Below, in pieces: positions 62,501-64,000 of a DNA stretch of 64,000 nt. The DNA lies in assembly GCF_024868665.1 (NCBI RefSeq), contig NC_079892.1:5665045-5729044 (forward strand), given 5' to 3'. The notes beneath the pieces were generated by a model that made no database searches, was not told the origin of the DNA, and saw only the letters and a list, made by a program, of their open reading frames with translations. A program made the translations under genes and the position numbers. The DNA comes from Triplophysa rosa. Its lineage: Eukaryota; Chordata; Actinopteri; Cypriniformes; Nemacheilidae. The number at the start of each line of letters is the position of its first letter. Position 1 is the first letter of the stretch.

Positions 62501-64000
62501 TTATGGTAGTCAATGGTGGCCAAGAACTGTTTACAGTTCTTCCAAATATCTTTCTCTGTGTTCATCAGTCAGAGCAAATACATTTATTCAGATTTGAAAC
62601 AACTTGAAGGTGATCATTTTTGGGTGTACTGTTCCTTACTAATAAGTTGGGATCATTTTGATTGTAGACTGCAAGTTTCAGGAAACCAAAATGCCAAAGC
62701 ATCACTTCCTCTTTCGGTAGCAGTTTAGTCTTGGTGAATGACATCACTGATTTTAAGAGACGTGTGCAGACAGTGTTCCGAAATAAAAATAAATCTATAT
62801 TCTATACATCATCTATACCATGAATACTTTATATTATTTATAGTTTATTTTTTGTTTTCTTTTTGAATACTCAATTGACATTTGAGTCAATAATACTCTA
62901 TTTAATACTTTCCCTTGAATACTTTCTTTTGAGGAATCAGAGAAAAATGTTTTTCATATACAGTATATAATAATTTGTCTTGTTCATACCCAACCTTTCT
63001 CACAATTTTACAAGCGAGGATCTGGCTGAATCTTTGCTTTTGAAGAATGTGCTTCAGCGGGTACTTTCTGATTGTGATGTACAGAACCATAAACACATGT
63101 TCAACCTTGTAACTTTTAACAGCTTCCTGTGGAATTTTTTTCAGATAAACAGCAAGTGTAAAGTGAATGTTTTGTCTTTCATGCAAAGCGATTGTTATTA
63201 ATGTAGCATTTTATGGCTTTCTCAAAAGTATTTATGACATCCAGTGTTGCCGCTTAGATTTGACTGTAAAGATTCTATAGTGATGTGTTAAAAACACTGT
63301 TTCTTGTCACGGGTCAAAATGTATATGCATTTAAATGCCTTTTAAAACGAAAGTGTCTGTCAAGTGTATAAATATAATCAAGCACACACATTGAATCAAA
63401 GAGGGATTTTTTTTAATAAAAACCAAACGTGTTATAAAGAGCTGACATGGAGAAAGCTGTTCCCTTCCCACTCTTCCCTTAAATACATGACCAGCCGTGA
63501 GCTTGCAGCAAGCAGCATTCCTCAAGATTTTAAGAAAACTAAAGAACAAGTTAATCGTTTTCAAAACAATATATAGATAACAGTAAGATGTTAATGGACA
63601 GCAATTAGAGTGAGAATTGGTGAAGCTTCTGGTTTTTAACTGCATGCATCTTAACTACAGCTCTCCCTGTTTGACCTTTGACCCCCTGCTTTTAAGAAGA
63701 GGATGACAGTTTACATTCTAAAACTACTTTTTACAATCTTACTCTTGAATTTTAATCCCTTACAATAGTGAAGATGGAAAAATACTACAGGCACTAACCT
63801 AGATGACCTAAAATGGTCCCCACACCCTTTATAAAGGTTTGTACAGGTTTCATTTTTATGGCACAGTGATCGCATCAAAGGTCATGAAAAAAAATAGTGC
63901 CAGAAGAGTGTTTGGGGACAGGATGTATGTTTTTTACGCTGCATTTTATCCAAAGTCATGTGAAAGGTTGGTTTACGATTCACCCCCCCCCCATGTGACA
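59574..64000. other. No gene recognised
   Basis: Apart from the MITE at 62236-62636, this is AT-rich sequence. No chemokine exon (paired cysteines with flanking splice sites) or other family was seen on either strand. The window ends in a C run. Confidence 0.5.
62236..62636. mobile_element. Palindromic cyprinid-type MITE
   Basis: It starts TAAAGGGACAGTCATC and ends TTTTGGGTGTACTGTTCCTT. Inverted GTTGAACACAAA/TTTGTGTTCAACAG-type blocks occupy the middle. Confidence 0.7.

Noticed and set aside
1..64000. CRISPR array, operon or prokaryotic defence system
   Set aside because: The DNA is vertebrate; spaced identical repeats of that kind are absent, and repeated units are explained by transposons and segmental duplication.

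Overview
The window is vertebrate nuclear DNA, most probably from a cyprinid-type teleost. That inference rests on short phase-conserved introns, fish-type CC chemokines, a tRNA-derived SINE resembling those described from Asian carps, palindromic elements starting near GGGATAGTTCACCC, and many short hAT-like elements with 8-bp target-site duplications. There is no prokaryotic content. Most of the sequence is introns and repeats, and the real genes were found by reading splice sites rather than long ORFs.

Left part, 1-23.3 kb: nine coding exons of a septin-7 gene on the minus strand, running from the start codon at 22989 to a G-domain exon at 464-515. The rest of the gene lies beyond the left edge. 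Its promoter probably lies at 23.2-23.3 kb. A possible alternative first coding exon sits in intron 1.

Middle and right, 24-60 kb: a CC chemokine cluster. Every gene has three exons with the same intron phases and four cysteines. Minus-strand genes: 24.1-25.2, 26.3-26.9, 29.1-29.7, 45.3-45.9, 52.1-52.8 and 58.3-59.6 kb. Plus-strand genes: 34.3-35.1 and 41.3-41.8 kb. The 34.3 kb gene (and its mirror copy at 52.1 kb) has an unusually long threonine/lysine-rich tail containing 27-bp tandem repeats.

The dominant structural feature is a very large inverted repeat. 29678-41376 is matched by the reverse complement of 45789-57487, about 11.7 kb per arm. Paired coordinates sum to 87165 at every landmark, so there is no net indel, and I saw only a handful of substitutions. 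In addition, 27449-29677 is repeated directly at 43670-45902. Between the arms, at 43541, is a single N, a probable contig join. The arrangement is therefore either a real palindromic duplication, an inversion polymorphism with both haplotypes placed in one scaffold, or a plain misassembly. Sequence alone cannot decide, but the junctions make specific testable predictions.

The right end, 60-64 kb, holds no recognisable gene.
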